Assembly: GCF_028690125.1 (NCBI RefSeq)
Contig: NZ_JAQVBV010000011.1
Location: 82,344-146,343 of the forward strand
Direction of reading: 5' to 3'
Origin: Bacteroides sp.
GTDB taxonomy: Bacteria; Bacteroidota; Bacteroidia; Bacteroidales; Bacteroidaceae
Length of the DNA: 64,000 nucleotides
The first letter of the stretch is position 1. Each line of letters starts with the position of its first letter. The translations under genes and the position numbers were made by a program. Below the pieces are notes generated by a model. The model had not been told where the DNA came from. It saw only the letters and a list, made by a program, of their open reading frames with translations, and made no database searches. Of this stretch, positions 24,933 to 36,400 are shown one piece after another.

Positions 24933-27900
24933 ATGAAGATAATAGATAATAAACAGGGACGAACATTATGTAACGAGATTAAAAATCGTATTGAACCTGA
25001 TGCAATAGTATCATTAAGCACAGGGCTCTTTACTGTTTATGCACTCTATTCTCTTCGTGAGAAACTAGCTAATATCAAAGAGTTCAATATTCTAATTTTA
25101 TCTAATCCTATAACACAGTTACCGGAAGGACTTTCGATAACAACAGAATCAAATATATGGGGAACAGATGACGAAAAAGAGCTCAAGCGACAACTGCTTT
25201 TAAGGCAGGTTGCAGAGGAGTGTTCGAAAATAGTAAGCCATGTCGGTTGTATAAAGAAATTATCAGTGCCAAGTGCATTGGGTTTTAAATTGCTCTTCAT
25301 TAGGAATATTTCGGGAAGTGACTGTGTTGTGAATAGTGGTATATCTGATTTTTCAGCTGATAATATTGGTTATTCAAGTTCTGCCAATAGCCAATGTCAT
25401 ATTGTTCAAGATGAGAAAGAGGCTATAGAACAACTACGTGTTTTTTATAATCAAACTTGGGGAAACAAGAATCAAACAATAGACATTACAGCCGAAATAC
25501 TGAACGAATTACAAAAAGGGTTCAAAGATTACACTCCCAATGACGTGTATTATTATATTCTTCACCACCTATTTCACTACTCGATTGTGGAGCTTGCTGG
25601 AGATAAAATAATCAAAACTAAAACAGGTTTTAAAGAAAAAGAAGTATGGAATAAGCTATACAAATTTCAAAAAGATGGAGTTATTGGAGCTATTGAAAAA
25701 ATAGAGAAGTTTGGTGGGTGTATTATTGCCGACAGTGTGGGACTTGGTAAAACCTTTGAAGCATTGGCTGTTATCAAGTATTACGAGTTAAGAGGTGATA
25801 GAGTGCTTGTCTTGTGCCCTAAGAAACTCCGAGAGAACTGGACAGTTTACACACAGAATGATAGACGAAACATTTTTATCAATGACAGATTTGGGTACAA
25901 AGTTCTAAATCATACTGATCTAACAAGAACACGAGGAAAATCTGGAGACGAAAATTTAGCTACATTCATTTGGTCAAATTATGACCTTGTGGTTATTGAT
26001 GAGTCTCACAATTTCAGAAACAACAACCCGGCAAAGGGCGAGATGACTCGCTATGCAAGGATGATGAATGAAGTAATAAAAAAAGGAGTTAAAACAAAGC
26101 TCTTAATGCTTTCTGCTACGCCTGTAAATAATAGAATGAACGACCTGAAAAATCAAATTTCATTTATTACTGAAGGAAATGATTTAGCCTATATTGATGA
26201 GGGTATCGACAATATCACCAATGTAATGAAACTGGCACAGAAGCAGTTTACCGACTGGACAAAAAGCTCCGAGAGACATATAAATACGCTGTTTGATAAA
26301 TTAGACAACCGTTACTTTAAGTTGCTTGATATGCTTACCATCGCCCGTTCTCGCAAGCATATTGTAAAATACTATAATTCATCAGATGTAGGGAAATTTC
26401 CAACACGATTAACTCCTAAGAATGAAAAAACGGATATAGATAGTCAGCGTTTATTTCCATCGTTGCGAGAGATTAACAATGCTATTCGCAAAATGAATTT
26501 GGCGAATTTTTCTCCTATGTCCTATTTGAGAGATGACAAGGTGGCTGAATATGAAGCTAAGTATGACTATCAGTTGAGTTCGGGAAGTGTGTTTAAGCAA
26601 GTTGACCGTGAAGCGAGTTTGATTCACTTGATGCGTGTAAATTACCTCAAGAGGATGGAGAGTTCAATAAACTCATTTTACTTAAGCATACAAGCACTTT
26701 TGGAGCAGGTGAACAACAATTTGCTAAAGATAGAAAATGCTGCTGAACTTACTGATGAGTCTGTCGCTATTGAAGATATTGACATTGAAGACGATGATAA
26801 TGAAGCACTGATTGGCAACAAGGTAAAGGTGCTTTTGCAGGACATCAACCTTGTCAAATGGAAGCAAGCATTAGAATATGATCGAGATACACTCACGAAG
26901 TTATTGGATAGTGCAGCAACCATATCTGCCATACGGGACGAAAAATTGGAACGATTGAAGCAGATTATTGCTGAAAAGATTGCTAACCCTATCAATAACA
27001 ACAATAAAAAGGTTATTATTTTTACAGCTTTTGCAGATACAGCAACATATCTCTATCATGAAGTTTCAGCGTGGGCATTATCAAATTATGGATTATACTC
27101 AACACTAATAAAGGGAACCGGAACTAATAAAACCAACTTTCCTTCGGCGAGTACCAAGGATATGAATGAGTTGATAACGCATTTCTCACCTCTTTCAAAA
27201 GAACGCCATAAGACGTTTCCTACGGCAAAAGGCGAAATTGATATATTAATCGCTACTGACTGTATCTCTGAGGGGCAGAACCTTCAAGACTGTGATTATT
27301 TAGTGAATTACGATATACATTGGAATCCGGTGCGTATCATTCAACGTTTCGGACGTATAGACCGACTTGGTTCTAAAAATGATAAAATACAGTTGGTGAA
27401 TTTTTGGCCCAATATGGAGCTAAATGAATACATCAACCTTGAAAGTCGAGTGAAGGGTAAAATGGTACTCCTTGATATTTCGGCTACTGGCGAGGAAAAC
27501 CTTATAGAGATGAATGAAAACGACGAGATGACAGACTTGGAGTATCGTCGCAAGCAATTGGAGCAGATACAAAATACGGTTTTGGATTTAGAGGATATTC
27601 AAGGTGGTATCACGATAACAGATACCAATATGAACGACTTCAGAATGGATATTCTTGAATACGAGAAAGAACATCTTGCCGAGTTAAAAACGACACCTAA
27701 AGGGATTCATACGGTAGTCGAAACAACGGATGAAGAGATATTGCCGGGAACAGTTTTCTGTATGCGAAGTTCTGCCCAACAAAAAGGGAAGAGTTTACTT
27801 GCCCCTTACTATTTAGTCTATACGGGCGAGGACGGTTCCACTATTTTAGGTTATACTCAGGGAAAACGTTGTTTAGATTACTTAAAAAAGCTATGCCACG

Positions 27901-28139
27901 GGAAAATGGAGGTGCTGACCCATTTGGCTCAAAGTATGAAGAAAGAGACAAAAAACTATACGAATATGAGTCGCTACTCTTCATCTTTCCAATCAGCCAT
28001 CGAAAGTGTTATTGGCAAGTCACAAGAGGTGGGTGCTGCATCTTTCTTTTCTAGTGAATTGATTTCGCTCAACTCTGAGGGAGCAACCTCGCAAAGTGAT
28101 TTTGAGATTGTCGCATTTGTAGTAATAAAACGAGGATGA
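24933..28139 (+). CDS. SNF2-type helicase with PLD-like N-terminus
   Basis: A 1068-residue defence helicase. Residues about 1-150 look like a phospholipase-D-like domain (LSTGLFTVYALYSLREKL...FNILIL), without a clear HKD motif. The helicase begins with FQKDGVIGAIEKI, Walker A ADSVGLGKTFEAL and the DEAD-box equivalent VVIDESHNFRN, then MLSATPVNN. The second RecA domain ends in ATDCISEGQNLQDCDYLVNYD and NPVRIIQRFGRIDRLGS. Such proteins occur in several multi-gene restriction systems. It overlaps the DUF4391 gene by four bases. I start at the ATG at 24933; a TTG frame extends nine bases upstream. Confidence 0.88.
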   Translation: MKIIDNKQGRTLCNEIKNRIEPDAIVSLSTGLFTVYALYSLREKLANIKEFNILILSNPITQLPEGLSITTESNIWGTDDEKELKRQLLLRQVAEECSKIVSHVGCIKKLSVPSALGFKLLFIRNISGSDCVVNSGISDFSADNIGYSSSANSQCHIVQDEKEAIEQLRVFYNQTWGNKNQTIDITAEILNELQKGFKDYTPNDVYYYILHHLFHYSIVELAGDKIIKTKTGFKEKEVWNKLYKFQKDGVIGAIEKIEKFGGCIIADSVGLGKTFEALAVIKYYELRGDRVLVLCPKKLRENWTVYTQNDRRNIFINDRFGYKVLNHTDLTRTRGKSGDENLATFIWSNYDLVVIDESHNFRNNNPAKGEMTRYARMMNEVIKKGVKTKLLMLSATPVNNRMNDLKNQISFITEGNDLAYIDEGIDNITNVMKLAQKQFTDWTKSSERHINTLFDKLDNRYFKLLDMLTIARSRKHIVKYYNSSDVGKFPTRLTPKNEKTDIDSQRLFPSLREINNAIRKMNLANFSPMSYLRDDKVAEYEAKYDYQLSSGSVFKQVDREASLIHLMRVNYLKRMESSINSFYLSIQALLEQVNNNLLKIENAAELTDESVAIEDIDIEDDDNEALIGNKVKVLLQDINLVKWKQALEYDRDTLTKLLDSAATISAIRDEKLERLKQIIAEKIANPINNNNKKVIIFTAFADTATYLYHEVSAWALSNYGLYSTLIKGTGTNKTNFPSASTKDMNELITHFSPLSKERHKTFPTAKGEIDILIATDCISEGQNLQDCDYLVNYDIHWNPVRIIQRFGRIDRLGSKNDKIQLVNFWPNMELNEYINLESRVKGKMVLLDISATGEENLIEMNENDEMTDLEYRRKQLEQIQNTVLDLEDIQGGITITDTNMNDFRMDILEYEKEHLAELKTTPKGIHTVVETTDEEILPGTVFCMRSSAQQKGKSLLAPYYLVYTGEDGSTILGYTQGKRCLDYLKKLCHGKMEVLTHLAQSMKKETKNYTNMSRYSSSFQSAIESVIGKSQEVGAASFFSSELISLNSEGATSQSDFEIVAFVVIKRG

Positions 28140-28879
28140 TAGATTATCTAAACATACCAACAATAGCGTTGATAAATACGCCTATCAGCAAAAAGTTATT
28201 TGCTGATAAGGCTCCTTTGTCTGCTGCAGAGAAGCGTATGTTGCGTGAAGATGTTGAGAGTATTGCAATGAAAGGTCTGCTTCAAACACGTACAATTGGA
28301 TTGCCTTCATATAGTGACGATGAATATCTCTACGACCAAATAATTGTGTCCGAGGTGAGGATAAAGAGCCTATCAAAGGCATCGGCTATCGCAACAATGA
28401 TACAACGTGCTTTTCCTGTACCTATGTTTTTGATACTGTCCCACGACAATCAGTATAGTATAAATTGGTGTGTGAAGCGTATCAATCAAGCAGACAGGAG
28501 TAAACGAGTCATGGAGGAGCAACAGATAACTCGTTTCTTTGCAATAGATGACAGAGATATTATTGCGAGAAGTTGGTTACATTCACTTGATATAACCAAG
28601 TTACAATGCCCCACGCTTAAAGATATGTTTGATGAGTTGTGTGGTAGGTTGATAATGCTGACTGTTTCGGACGAAGCAGAAGTATTTATAGAAGCCAATG
28701 CTTATAAAGTAGAGCAATTTAGAGCGGTACTCAAAGAATTAGCAGATAACCGTGAAGAGCAAAAAAAGGTCAGTGCAAAGATAAAAGCAGAAACGCAGTT
28801 TAATGCACAACTAAAACTTAGCTCGAAGCTCAAAACACTGCAATTTGAAGAAAAAAGGATAAAAGAAAAATTGAAATAG
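28136..28879 (+). CDS. DUF4391 protein
   Basis: A 247-residue protein of the DUF4391 family, recognised from NIPTIALINTPISKKLF, the RMLREDVESI segment and ILSHDNQYSINWCVKRINQADRS. The family accompanies SNF2-type helicases and type III methylase/restriction genes in bacterial defence loci; its biochemical role is not known to me. The C-terminal 50 residues are a charged coiled coil. The four-base overlap with the helicase gene implies coupled translation and probably a complex. Confidence 0.8.
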   Translation: MIDYLNIPTIALINTPISKKLFADKAPLSAAEKRMLREDVESIAMKGLLQTRTIGLPSYSDDEYLYDQIIVSEVRIKSLSKASAIATMIQRAFPVPMFLILSHDNQYSINWCVKRINQADRSKRVMEEQQITRFFAIDDRDIIARSWLHSLDITKLQCPTLKDMFDELCGRLIMLTVSDEAEVFIEANAYKVEQFRAVLKELADNREEQKKVSAKIKAETQFNAQLKLSSKLKTLQFEEKRIKEKLK

Positions 28880-28899
28880 AAAACAAAAAAAATGAGAAT

Positions 28900-30159
28900 A
28901 TGAGAATAAACAATATCAGACTTCGAAACTATCGCTGTTTTGAAGATATTGGGTTAGAACTTCACGATAAGTTCAATCTTATAGTGGGTATAAATGGAAC
29001 AGGTAAAACGGCAATTTTGGAGGCATTGAGAATTGCCATAGGCTCACTATTTCTCAGTGTAGATAAGTATAAAGATAAAATATCGAGCCCTACAATCTCG
29101 CAAGATGATGTTAGGTTGCAGAATTTGGAACAGCAGTTTCCTGTGTTTATTAATACTGTTGGTGATATTGATGAATTTGATGTAACTACTTCATTGTTTC
29201 GCACGCTCTCATGGGAACGTTCACTTGAGACTAAAGGTGGAAACACAAAACATATTAATGCAAAGGAGATGAAAGAAGCATCTTCGGAAATGCAGAGGCG
29301 TATACGAAATGTAGAAACTGAGACAACAATTCCTTTAATCGCCTATTATTCGACCGAAAGGTTTAAAAAAGAAAAACGAGATGTCGGCGTAGAGCCTGAT
29401 GGGAGCAGACTAAGAGGTTATTATCACGCTTTAGATCCGTTGACGAATATCAAATTCTTTTTGGATCTATGGAACACCGAAACTCTCTCTGACTTGCAAA
29501 ATGGTACTCAGTCGCCAATGCTGGCTGCTGTGGCTGAAGCGGTAAAGAGTTGTATTAATAACTGTGAAGATGTGAAATTTGATATAAAACAGCAGGAACT
29601 AATAATGACGATGAGTGATACTCACGAGCGTCTTCCTTTTCATGTCCTTTCTGATGGAGTTCGTTCTATGTTTGCAATGGTTATGGAAATAGCATTCCGC
29701 TGTTACTTATTGAATCCTCATTTAAGAGAGGATGCAGCCAGAGAGACTTCTGGAGTAGTGCTTATTGATGAAATAGATCTGCACTTACACCCAGAATGGC
29801 AAAAACGGGTTATTGGTGATTTGAGACGGACATTCCCCAAGATTCAGTTTATAGTTTCAACTCATGCGCCATTGGTTATTGGCTCATTAACTGAAGGTCG
29901 AATATTTAGTATCAAAGAAGGTCAAGTGTTTGATTTTCCATTGCAGTATGGTCGTGATGCGAACTTTATTTTAAATGAGATGGGAACCGAGGAGATGGAT
30001 AAAGACTTGAAAGATAGCTTAAAAAAATACTTTCTAATGATAGAATGTGGACAAGGAAAGTCTGATGAAGCTTTAACTCTAAGACGAGATTTGGAGTATA
30101 AATTGGGCGAAAATCATACAGAGTTACAACGAGCAAATATGATGCTGAGTTTTTTCTAA
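28900..30159 (+). CDS. Septu PtuA-like AAA/ABC ATPase
   Basis: A 419-residue ATPase of the SMC/OLD-like ABC type. Walker A is GINGTGKTAILEAL (Lys36), the signature-like helix is VLSDGVRSMFAMV, Walker B is VVLIDEIDLHLHPEWQKRV, and the H-loop is FIVSTHAPLVIGS. It has no TOPRIM nuclease part, which fits PtuA rather than an OLD nuclease. The next gene, 12 bases on, encodes an HNH nuclease, so the pair matches the Septu anti-phage layout. The start at 28900 was chosen because the earlier ATG at 28892 stops at once. Confidence 0.85.
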   Translation: MRINNIRLRNYRCFEDIGLELHDKFNLIVGINGTGKTAILEALRIAIGSLFLSVDKYKDKISSPTISQDDVRLQNLEQQFPVFINTVGDIDEFDVTTSLFRTLSWERSLETKGGNTKHINAKEMKEASSEMQRRIRNVETETTIPLIAYYSTERFKKEKRDVGVEPDGSRLRGYYHALDPLTNIKFFLDLWNTETLSDLQNGTQSPMLAAVAEAVKSCINNCEDVKFDIKQQELIMTMSDTHERLPFHVLSDGVRSMFAMVMEIAFRCYLLNPHLREDAARETSGVVLIDEIDLHLHPEWQKRVIGDLRRTFPKIQFIVSTHAPLVIGSLTEGRIFSIKEGQVFDFPLQYGRDANFILNEMGTEEMDKDLKDSLKKYFLMIECGQGKSDEALTLRRDLEYKLGENHTELQRANMMLSFF

Positions 30160-30171
30160 AAGACACACGAA

Positions 30172-30873
30172 ATGAGATATATAGAAAAGACCGCTGAGCC
30201 TGCTTGTATGACAACATGGAAACAAAAAAGGGAAAGTGCCAAGCAGAAATTAGTTTATGATGAGTTTGATAAGAAGAGGGAGTTGAATGACCTGTTAAGG
30301 GAAGAGCAACACCATATTTGTTGTTATTGCCAACAAAAATTAACTCATTATCAGGGAAGCAAAATCGGAGGAAGTCACAATGAACATCTCGATCCTCAAA
30401 ATGGGGAGTATGGTCACGACACTCATCAAATGAATTACTATAATATATATGCTTGTTGTATTGACTCTCAAGGCCTTAAAAAGAAGGAAAAAGAAAAAAA
30501 GCATTGTGGAGAGTTCAAGGGTGATGATATCATCTGGGGCTTTATACAAAAGTCAGATTGTGTGGAGTGTTTTAAGTACAACGTATTGGGAGAGATAATA
30601 CCAAATGGAGAATATGACAAATGGGAGGATTATCAGATAAACTATTCGGTATTGCCGATTGTGCAAAAGGATGCTGTCTATACGATACAAAATTTAAACT
30701 TGAATTGTAATTATTTAAAAGATGACAGAAAGAAAGAGATAACCGCATTGTTATCTATTTTGGTAACCATGTCAAAAGAACAGGTTGAACAAAGGATAAG
30801 TACCATTGAAAGTGAACAGTGCTATCAAAGGTATATAGACCTATTGTTGTATTACATGAAAAAAAAACAATAA
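30172..30873 (+). CDS. Septu PtuB-like HNH endonuclease
   Basis: A 233-residue protein of the HNH family often named TIGR02646. The zinc-binding and catalytic elements are visible: CCYCQQKL (Cys50, 51, 53), NEHLDPQN with the presumed catalytic His72, NYYNIYACC (Asn91, Cys95, 96) and HCGEF. With the preceding ATPase it forms a Septu-type unit in which the ATPase would gate the nuclease. It is embedded between DUF4391 and the type III methylase gene rather than standing alone, which is unusual. Confidence 0.85.
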   Translation: MRYIEKTAEPACMTTWKQKRESAKQKLVYDEFDKKRELNDLLREEQHHICCYCQQKLTHYQGSKIGGSHNEHLDPQNGEYGHDTHQMNYYNIYACCIDSQGLKKKEKEKKHCGEFKGDDIIWGFIQKSDCVECFKYNVLGEIIPNGEYDKWEDYQINYSVLPIVQKDAVYTIQNLNLNCNYLKDDRKKEITALLSILVTMSKEQVEQRISTIESEQCYQRYIDLLLYYMKKKQ

Positions 30874-30879
30874 AGAAGT

Positions 30880-31494
30880 ATGGTAAAGATGATGACAGAA
30901 ACAACTCGCTTAAATCTGCACGCCAAAAGCATAGAAAATATTGAGGCTATCAGATGTAAGATTAACGAAATTATTAAGCTATATAATACTGGCAAATATC
31001 CTATTAAGTTACTTCAATTTGATATGTTTGTTAGTATGACAATGTCCGACTCATTTGTATTAGTTAAGCAATATACAGCTGCAGACCAACGATGGGAAGA
31101 GATATTCATAGCGGAACAGATATATATCAAGATGAATGAAAGCCTTAAAAAGTTAATAGGGTTTCATAAAGATGGAGATAGAAAGAGCTATTGGATAAAG
31201 ATAATGGGAAGTTATGTGCAAAATCATAAGGAGTTACTTGAAGAATACGATACTATCAAAAAAAAATTGATTCAATATGCTCAAAATGAAGAACTTCAAT
31301 GCTATATAAAATCGTACCGCAACTATGCCATACATGGAGATGAGGATTTAGATTCATTAAAATTGTTCAAAGAAATTAACGAGATCAATATTGACTATAC
31401 GTTCAAGCTATTTACACAATGGGCAGAATTTCTGAAAAGCATATCCGCTTTCATCTCCTCTTGTTATAAAAATGAAGTTGAAAAATTGAAATAA
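30880..31494 (+). CDS. HEPN-like helical protein, putative RNase
   Basis: A 204-residue all-helical protein with no strong family match. Near the C-terminus, KSYRNYAIHGDEDL contains R-x4-H (Arg147, His152), the catalytic motif of HEPN ribonucleases, followed by polar residues as in many HEPN proteins. The gene lies 6 bases after the HNH gene and 11 before the methylase gene, inside the defence operon, where HEPN RNases are frequent. The assignment rests on one short motif plus predicted helices, so it is tentative. Confidence 0.5.
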   Translation: MVKMMTETTRLNLHAKSIENIEAIRCKINEIIKLYNTGKYPIKLLQFDMFVSMTMSDSFVLVKQYTAADQRWEEIFIAEQIYIKMNESLKKLIGFHKDGDRKSYWIKIMGSYVQNHKELLEEYDTIKKKLIQYAQNEELQCYIKSYRNYAIHGDEDLDSLKLFKEINEINIDYTFKLFTQWAEFLKSISAFISSCYKNEVEKLK

Positions 31495-31505
31495 AAACAC
31501 CATAT

Positions 31506-33479
31506 ATGGAAAAAATAACGATGCCGCAGGCGGAGAGCCGTAGTGCAGACCTTGTGAATGAGAACTTGGAGCTGTTGAAGCAGATTTTTCCCGAAGTGAT
31601 AAAGGAGGGACGAGTCGATTTGGAGGCTCTGCATGACTTGCTGGGCAGTTATGCTGATACGGCAGAGGAGCGTTTTGGACTCAATTGGGCAGGGAAAGCC
31701 AATGCACGTCGTGAGGCTCAGAAGCGAAGCTCAGGTACCTTGCGTCCTTGCCCCGAAGAGAGTGTTGATTGGGATACAACCGAAAATCTATATATCGAAG
31801 GGGATAATCTTGAAGTGTTGAAACTGCTGCAAAAGAGTTATCACAAGCAGGTGAAAATGATCTATATCGACCCTCCATATAATACAGGAAAGGATTTTGT
31901 CTATAAAGATAACTATAACGATAATTTAAGCAACTATTTGGAGCAGACGGGACAAGATAGGCGTATGTCGACCAAAGCCCTAAGTGATAGTGATGGACGC
32001 TACCACTCCAATTGGCTCAATATGATGTATCCACGTCTGAAATTAGCTCGCAACCTGCTTACGGATGATGGGGTTATTTTCATCTCTATTGATGATAATG
32101 AGGTGGATAATCTCAAAAAAATATGTGATGAAATATTTGGAGAAGAGAATTTCTTTATGAACGTAATTATTAGAGCAAACAGTAGGGGGCAAACATATAA
32201 ACAGATATCAAAAACTCATGAGTATTTATTAGTGATTACCAAAAGTGATGCAACTGAATTGCTTGAGCTTGAAAAAGGATCAGATAACTCCGACCTAAAT
32301 TTAGTTGATAACATAAGCAATTACAATATACGAGAATTACGCAATCGCAACCCTAAGTTTGGTCGTCACAATAGACCAGGCTTATATTATCCTATTTATG
32401 TAAATACATCTATTGCAGATAAAGATGGTTTTTTTCCTGTTTCTTTGTCACAAAATAATGGATTTAATGTTGAGGTTTATCCATTAAATTCAGAAGGGAA
32501 AGAAAGCTGTTGGAGGTGGGGTAAGAGTAAATTTGCAAACAATATTTCAAATAATACTTTAAATAGTAATTTGATTGCAAAAAATAAATCAACAGGAGGA
32601 TTTAATATTTATGAAAAATACCGAAAAACCACATTTAAGCCAAAATCAATTTGGGATGAGAATGGATTTTTAACTGAATCAGGAACAGTACAGGTAAAAT
32701 CATTAGGTTTCAATAGTGAATTCGAATTTCCTAAACCTGTTGACTTAATTAAACGTTGTCTTGCTTTATCTACAACTGAAAATGATGTTGTTTTTGATTT
32801 CTTTAGCGGCTCAGCCACAACAGCCCATGCTGTAATGGAATTGAATGCTGAAGACGGAGGCAAACGCAAATATATCTGTGTACAAATACCCGAAGAGACA
32901 CCTGAAGATAGCGAAGCCAGAAAAGCAAAATTCTATACAATACCTGAAATAGCTAAAGAGCGTATCCGCCGAGCAGGTAAAAAGATTCTCGAAGAGCAGA
33001 AAGCTAAAAATGATGGACTCTTTGCTGGGGAGACTCCCAAATTAGATGTAGGATTCAAGGTATTCAAATTGGATAGCTCCAACGTAAATGCGTGGGATAG
33101 TAACCCAGAAAAATTAGAGGCTGCATTGAATAACTCGCTTTTCAATATCAAAGAAGATAGAACAGAGGATGATTTGCTCTATGAGATTCTAATCAAATAT
33201 GGAATAGAGCTAACCGAAAAAATCAACCGCCACATCATAGCAGGCAAAACCGTCTATGAAATGGGAGCCGGTTCGCTTATCGTATGCCTTGCCGACAACA
33301 TAACAACAGACGTTGCCGAAAGTATCGGCAAACTGTGGAACAAGGTGCGACCTGAAGATGAGAATGTGAAATGCCGTATGGTGTTTAAGGATTCAGGCTT
33401 CAATGGTTCGGACGAGATGAAAACCAACACGATGCTGATACTCAAACAGCACGGAATCATTAATGTCTCATCGGTATAA
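31506..33479 (+). CDS. mod: Type III restriction-modification methyltransferase (Mod)
   Basis: A 657-residue adenine-N6 methyltransferase of the beta class: catalytic motif IV DPPYNTGKDF near residue 121 comes before the SAM-binding motif FFSGSATTAHAVMELN near residue 430. The region between them would be the target recognition domain. The N-terminus (EGDNLEVLKLLQKSYHKQVKMIYIDPPY) and C-terminus (Mod dimerisation-type) agree with type III Mod. It would methylate one strand of an asymmetric site and guide the Res subunit. It is 15 bases upstream of res. Confidence 0.93.
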   Translation: MEKITMPQAESRSADLVNENLELLKQIFPEVIKEGRVDLEALHDLLGSYADTAEERFGLNWAGKANARREAQKRSSGTLRPCPEESVDWDTTENLYIEGDNLEVLKLLQKSYHKQVKMIYIDPPYNTGKDFVYKDNYNDNLSNYLEQTGQDRRMSTKALSDSDGRYHSNWLNMMYPRLKLARNLLTDDGVIFISIDDNEVDNLKKICDEIFGEENFFMNVIIRANSRGQTYKQISKTHEYLLVITKSDATELLELEKGSDNSDLNLVDNISNYNIRELRNRNPKFGRHNRPGLYYPIYVNTSIADKDGFFPVSLSQNNGFNVEVYPLNSEGKESCWRWGKSKFANNISNNTLNSNLIAKNKSTGGFNIYEKYRKTTFKPKSIWDENGFLTESGTVQVKSLGFNSEFEFPKPVDLIKRCLALSTTENDVVFDFFSGSATTAHAVMELNAEDGGKRKYICVQIPEETPEDSEARKAKFYTIPEIAKERIRRAGKKILEEQKAKNDGLFAGETPKLDVGFKVFKLDSSNVNAWDSNPEKLEAALNNSLFNIKEDRTEDDLLYEILIKYGIELTEKINRHIIAGKTVYEMGAGSLIVCLADNITTDVAESIGKLWNKVRPEDENVKCRMVFKDSGFNGSDEMKTNTMLILKQHGIINVSSV

Positions 33480-33494
33480 AAAGGAGTAAACAGT

Positions 33495-36400
33495 ATGGCG
33501 AAAAATATGACGATAAAATTCGAGAGCCATCTCGAATATCAAGACGATGCTGTAAACAGTATCTGCGACATCTTTGAGGGAGAAGAGATTTTTCAAACAA
33601 ATTTCTCGATTAGCACGCCCAAAGGTGCTCAAGGACATTTATATGGCAATGTTGGTATCGGTAATACGATAAAAATAATTGAGGAGGATATGCTTGATAA
33701 TATTCAGCGTATCCAACTTCGCAATGGCGTGCCTCAATCCACGGCTCAGAGTTTCAAAAAAGAGGGCATGAACTTCTCTGTGGAGATGGAGACTGGCACT
33801 GGCAAAACTTATGTCTATCTGAAAACGATATTTGAGCTCAACCGTCGCTACGGATTTACCAAGTTTATAATAGTAGTACCGAGTATTCCTATTAAGGAGG
33901 GAACGAACAAGTCGCTGCAAATAACCAAAGAGCACTTCAAAAGTGAGTATGAGAATGTGGTGTATGACTATTTTGTATATGACCCAGCCAAATTGGAGCA
34001 GGTGCGTTCTTTTGCAACAGGCGATACGATTCAGATAATGGTTATCAATATTGACTCGTTTCGCAAGAGCTTTGAGAATGACGATGAGAATAGCAAGTCA
34101 AACATTATCCATCGTTACAACGATACATTGGGGCATAAACCTATTGAGTTAATCAAAGAGACAAATCCAATAGTTATCATCGACGAACCGCAAAGTGTGG
34201 ATAATACAGACAAGGCGAAAGAGGCGATTGCGGCTCTCAATCCACTGTGTTGTTTGCGTTATTCCGCTACACACCGCACGCCCTATAATATGATGTACAA
34301 GCTCGACTCTATTGATGCTTATGAGTTGAAGCTGGTGAAACAGATAGAGGTGGCAACTGCTACGGTAGAAGGTTTTCAAAACGATGCGTATATCGACCTG
34401 ATAAAAGTCGACAATACATCTGGAATTAAAGCCTATCTTGAACTGGATTGTCAAACCAAAGGCAAGGTTGACCGCAAAAAGAAGTGGGTAAAGCAAGGCG
34501 ACGACCTATTCGATATAACCAAACGTGACCAATATGAAGGCTACATCGTAGAAGATATTTGGAACGATGGGGAGTGTTGGTTTCTATCCTTCACGAGTAA
34601 TGACAAGGTGATTAAACAAGGTACTCCATCAGGAAGTCTGAATGACGAAGCGATCAAGCGAGAGCAGATACGAATGACCATTGAAGCTCACTTAGACAAA
34701 GAGCTTATTCTTAACCCTCAAGGGATTAAGGTGCTTAGTTTGTTTTTTCTCGACAAGGTGGCAAACTACCGTGTATATGACTCAGAGGGAAACCGTCAAA
34801 ATGGTAAGTACGCTCAAATTTTTGAGCAGGAATATGCTAAGTTGATACGCAAGCAGAAGTATCATACACTATTCAATGACTTGCGAGATAGAAATGTTGA
34901 TGTTGCCGACGTGCATGATGGTTATTTCTCTGTGGATAAACAGAGTAAATCATCAAATAAAAAGGATAAATTTGAATGTTACGTTGATACATCTGGTAAG
35001 ACAACAAAAGATGATGACGCTTTTCGTCTTATTATGCAGGCGAAAGAGGAGTTGTTGAGTTTCGATACACCTTTACGCTTTATATTTACACACTCTGCAC
35101 TGCGTGAGGGATGGGACAATCCGAATGTATTTCAGATATGTACGCTCAATGACACTGTCAAAGAGATGAAAAAACGTCAAGAAATTGGGCGTGGACTCCG
35201 TATTTGTGTTAATCAACAGGGAGAGCGTGTTAAAGGGTTTGAGGTCAATACTCTTACGGTTATGGCAAATGAAAGCTATGAAGAATTTGCCAAACTACTT
35301 CAAAAAGAGATTGAAGAGGATACCGGAATTGTTTTTGGACTATTATACAAACACTCATTTGCTCGTATCGTTGTGGACAACACGAATGATAAACCGATAT
35401 TTCTCGACGAAGAAAAATCTAATCGTCTTTATGACTACTTTGTTGAAAAAGGCTATGTAAAAGAGGAAGTTGTAAATAAAAAGAGTAAAGAGGTTGCCGC
35501 CAAAGTTCAAGATAAGTTAAAACTTGACTTGAAAGATAATCGTGTGGATATACCGGAAGAGTTTAATTATATTAAAGCTCCAATAGTAAAAGTACTCAAG
35601 CGTATTGCAGGTAATTTTATGAATATCAAAAATCGCGATGATGTACGCCCGGTTACGTTTAAGAAAGAGATACTTCTCAATGAGGATTTCAAAGCTCTCT
35701 GGGAACGAATAAAGTACAAAACTACCTATTCTGTAAAGGTTAAGTCAGACAAGTTAATTGAGCAATGTGCTCAAAAGATATGGGCAGAAGTTACCATAGG
35801 TAAAGGAAAGTTTATTACTCGCAAGGTCAAATTGGCAATTACAGAAGCGGGAGTCCAAGAGGGTGAAGACAAACCTCGTGAATCAATGAGAATAATAGAC
35901 GAAACAGTCTCTTCTCTGCCTGATATTGTTACTTACCTGCAAAATGAAACGGGGCTTACTCGTCAATCTATCGTAGATATTCTGATTAAGAGCGAACGCT
36001 TGGAAGCATTTAAGAAAAACCCTCAAGCATTCATTGAATCAGTTATAGATATAATCCGTAATGAGATGCGTCTGTTATTAGTTGATGGCGTAAGGTATAA
36101 GCGTATTGATAACGATATGTGGTGTCAGGAGCTGTTCGAGAATAAGGAGTTGCAAGGCTACTTGAATAGTAATCTTTTAGAGAGTGATAAATCACCCTAC
36201 GACTATGTTATATATGACTCTATCGTAGAGCGTGAAATGGCAAAACGATTGGAAAGTTCGGAGAATGTCAAGGTTTATGCAAAGCTCCCATCTTGGTTTA
36301 AGATTGACACACCACTCGGACCATATAATCCAGACTGGGTACTTGTGTGGGAAGATAACAACGAGCAGAAACTATACTTTGTTGTCGAGACAAAAGGCGG

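Noticed and set aside
24933..25380. Catalytic phospholipase-D-like nuclease in the helicase N-terminus
   Set aside because: The fold is suggested by the pattern but no HKD (HxKxxxxD) motif is visible, so I do not claim nuclease activity.
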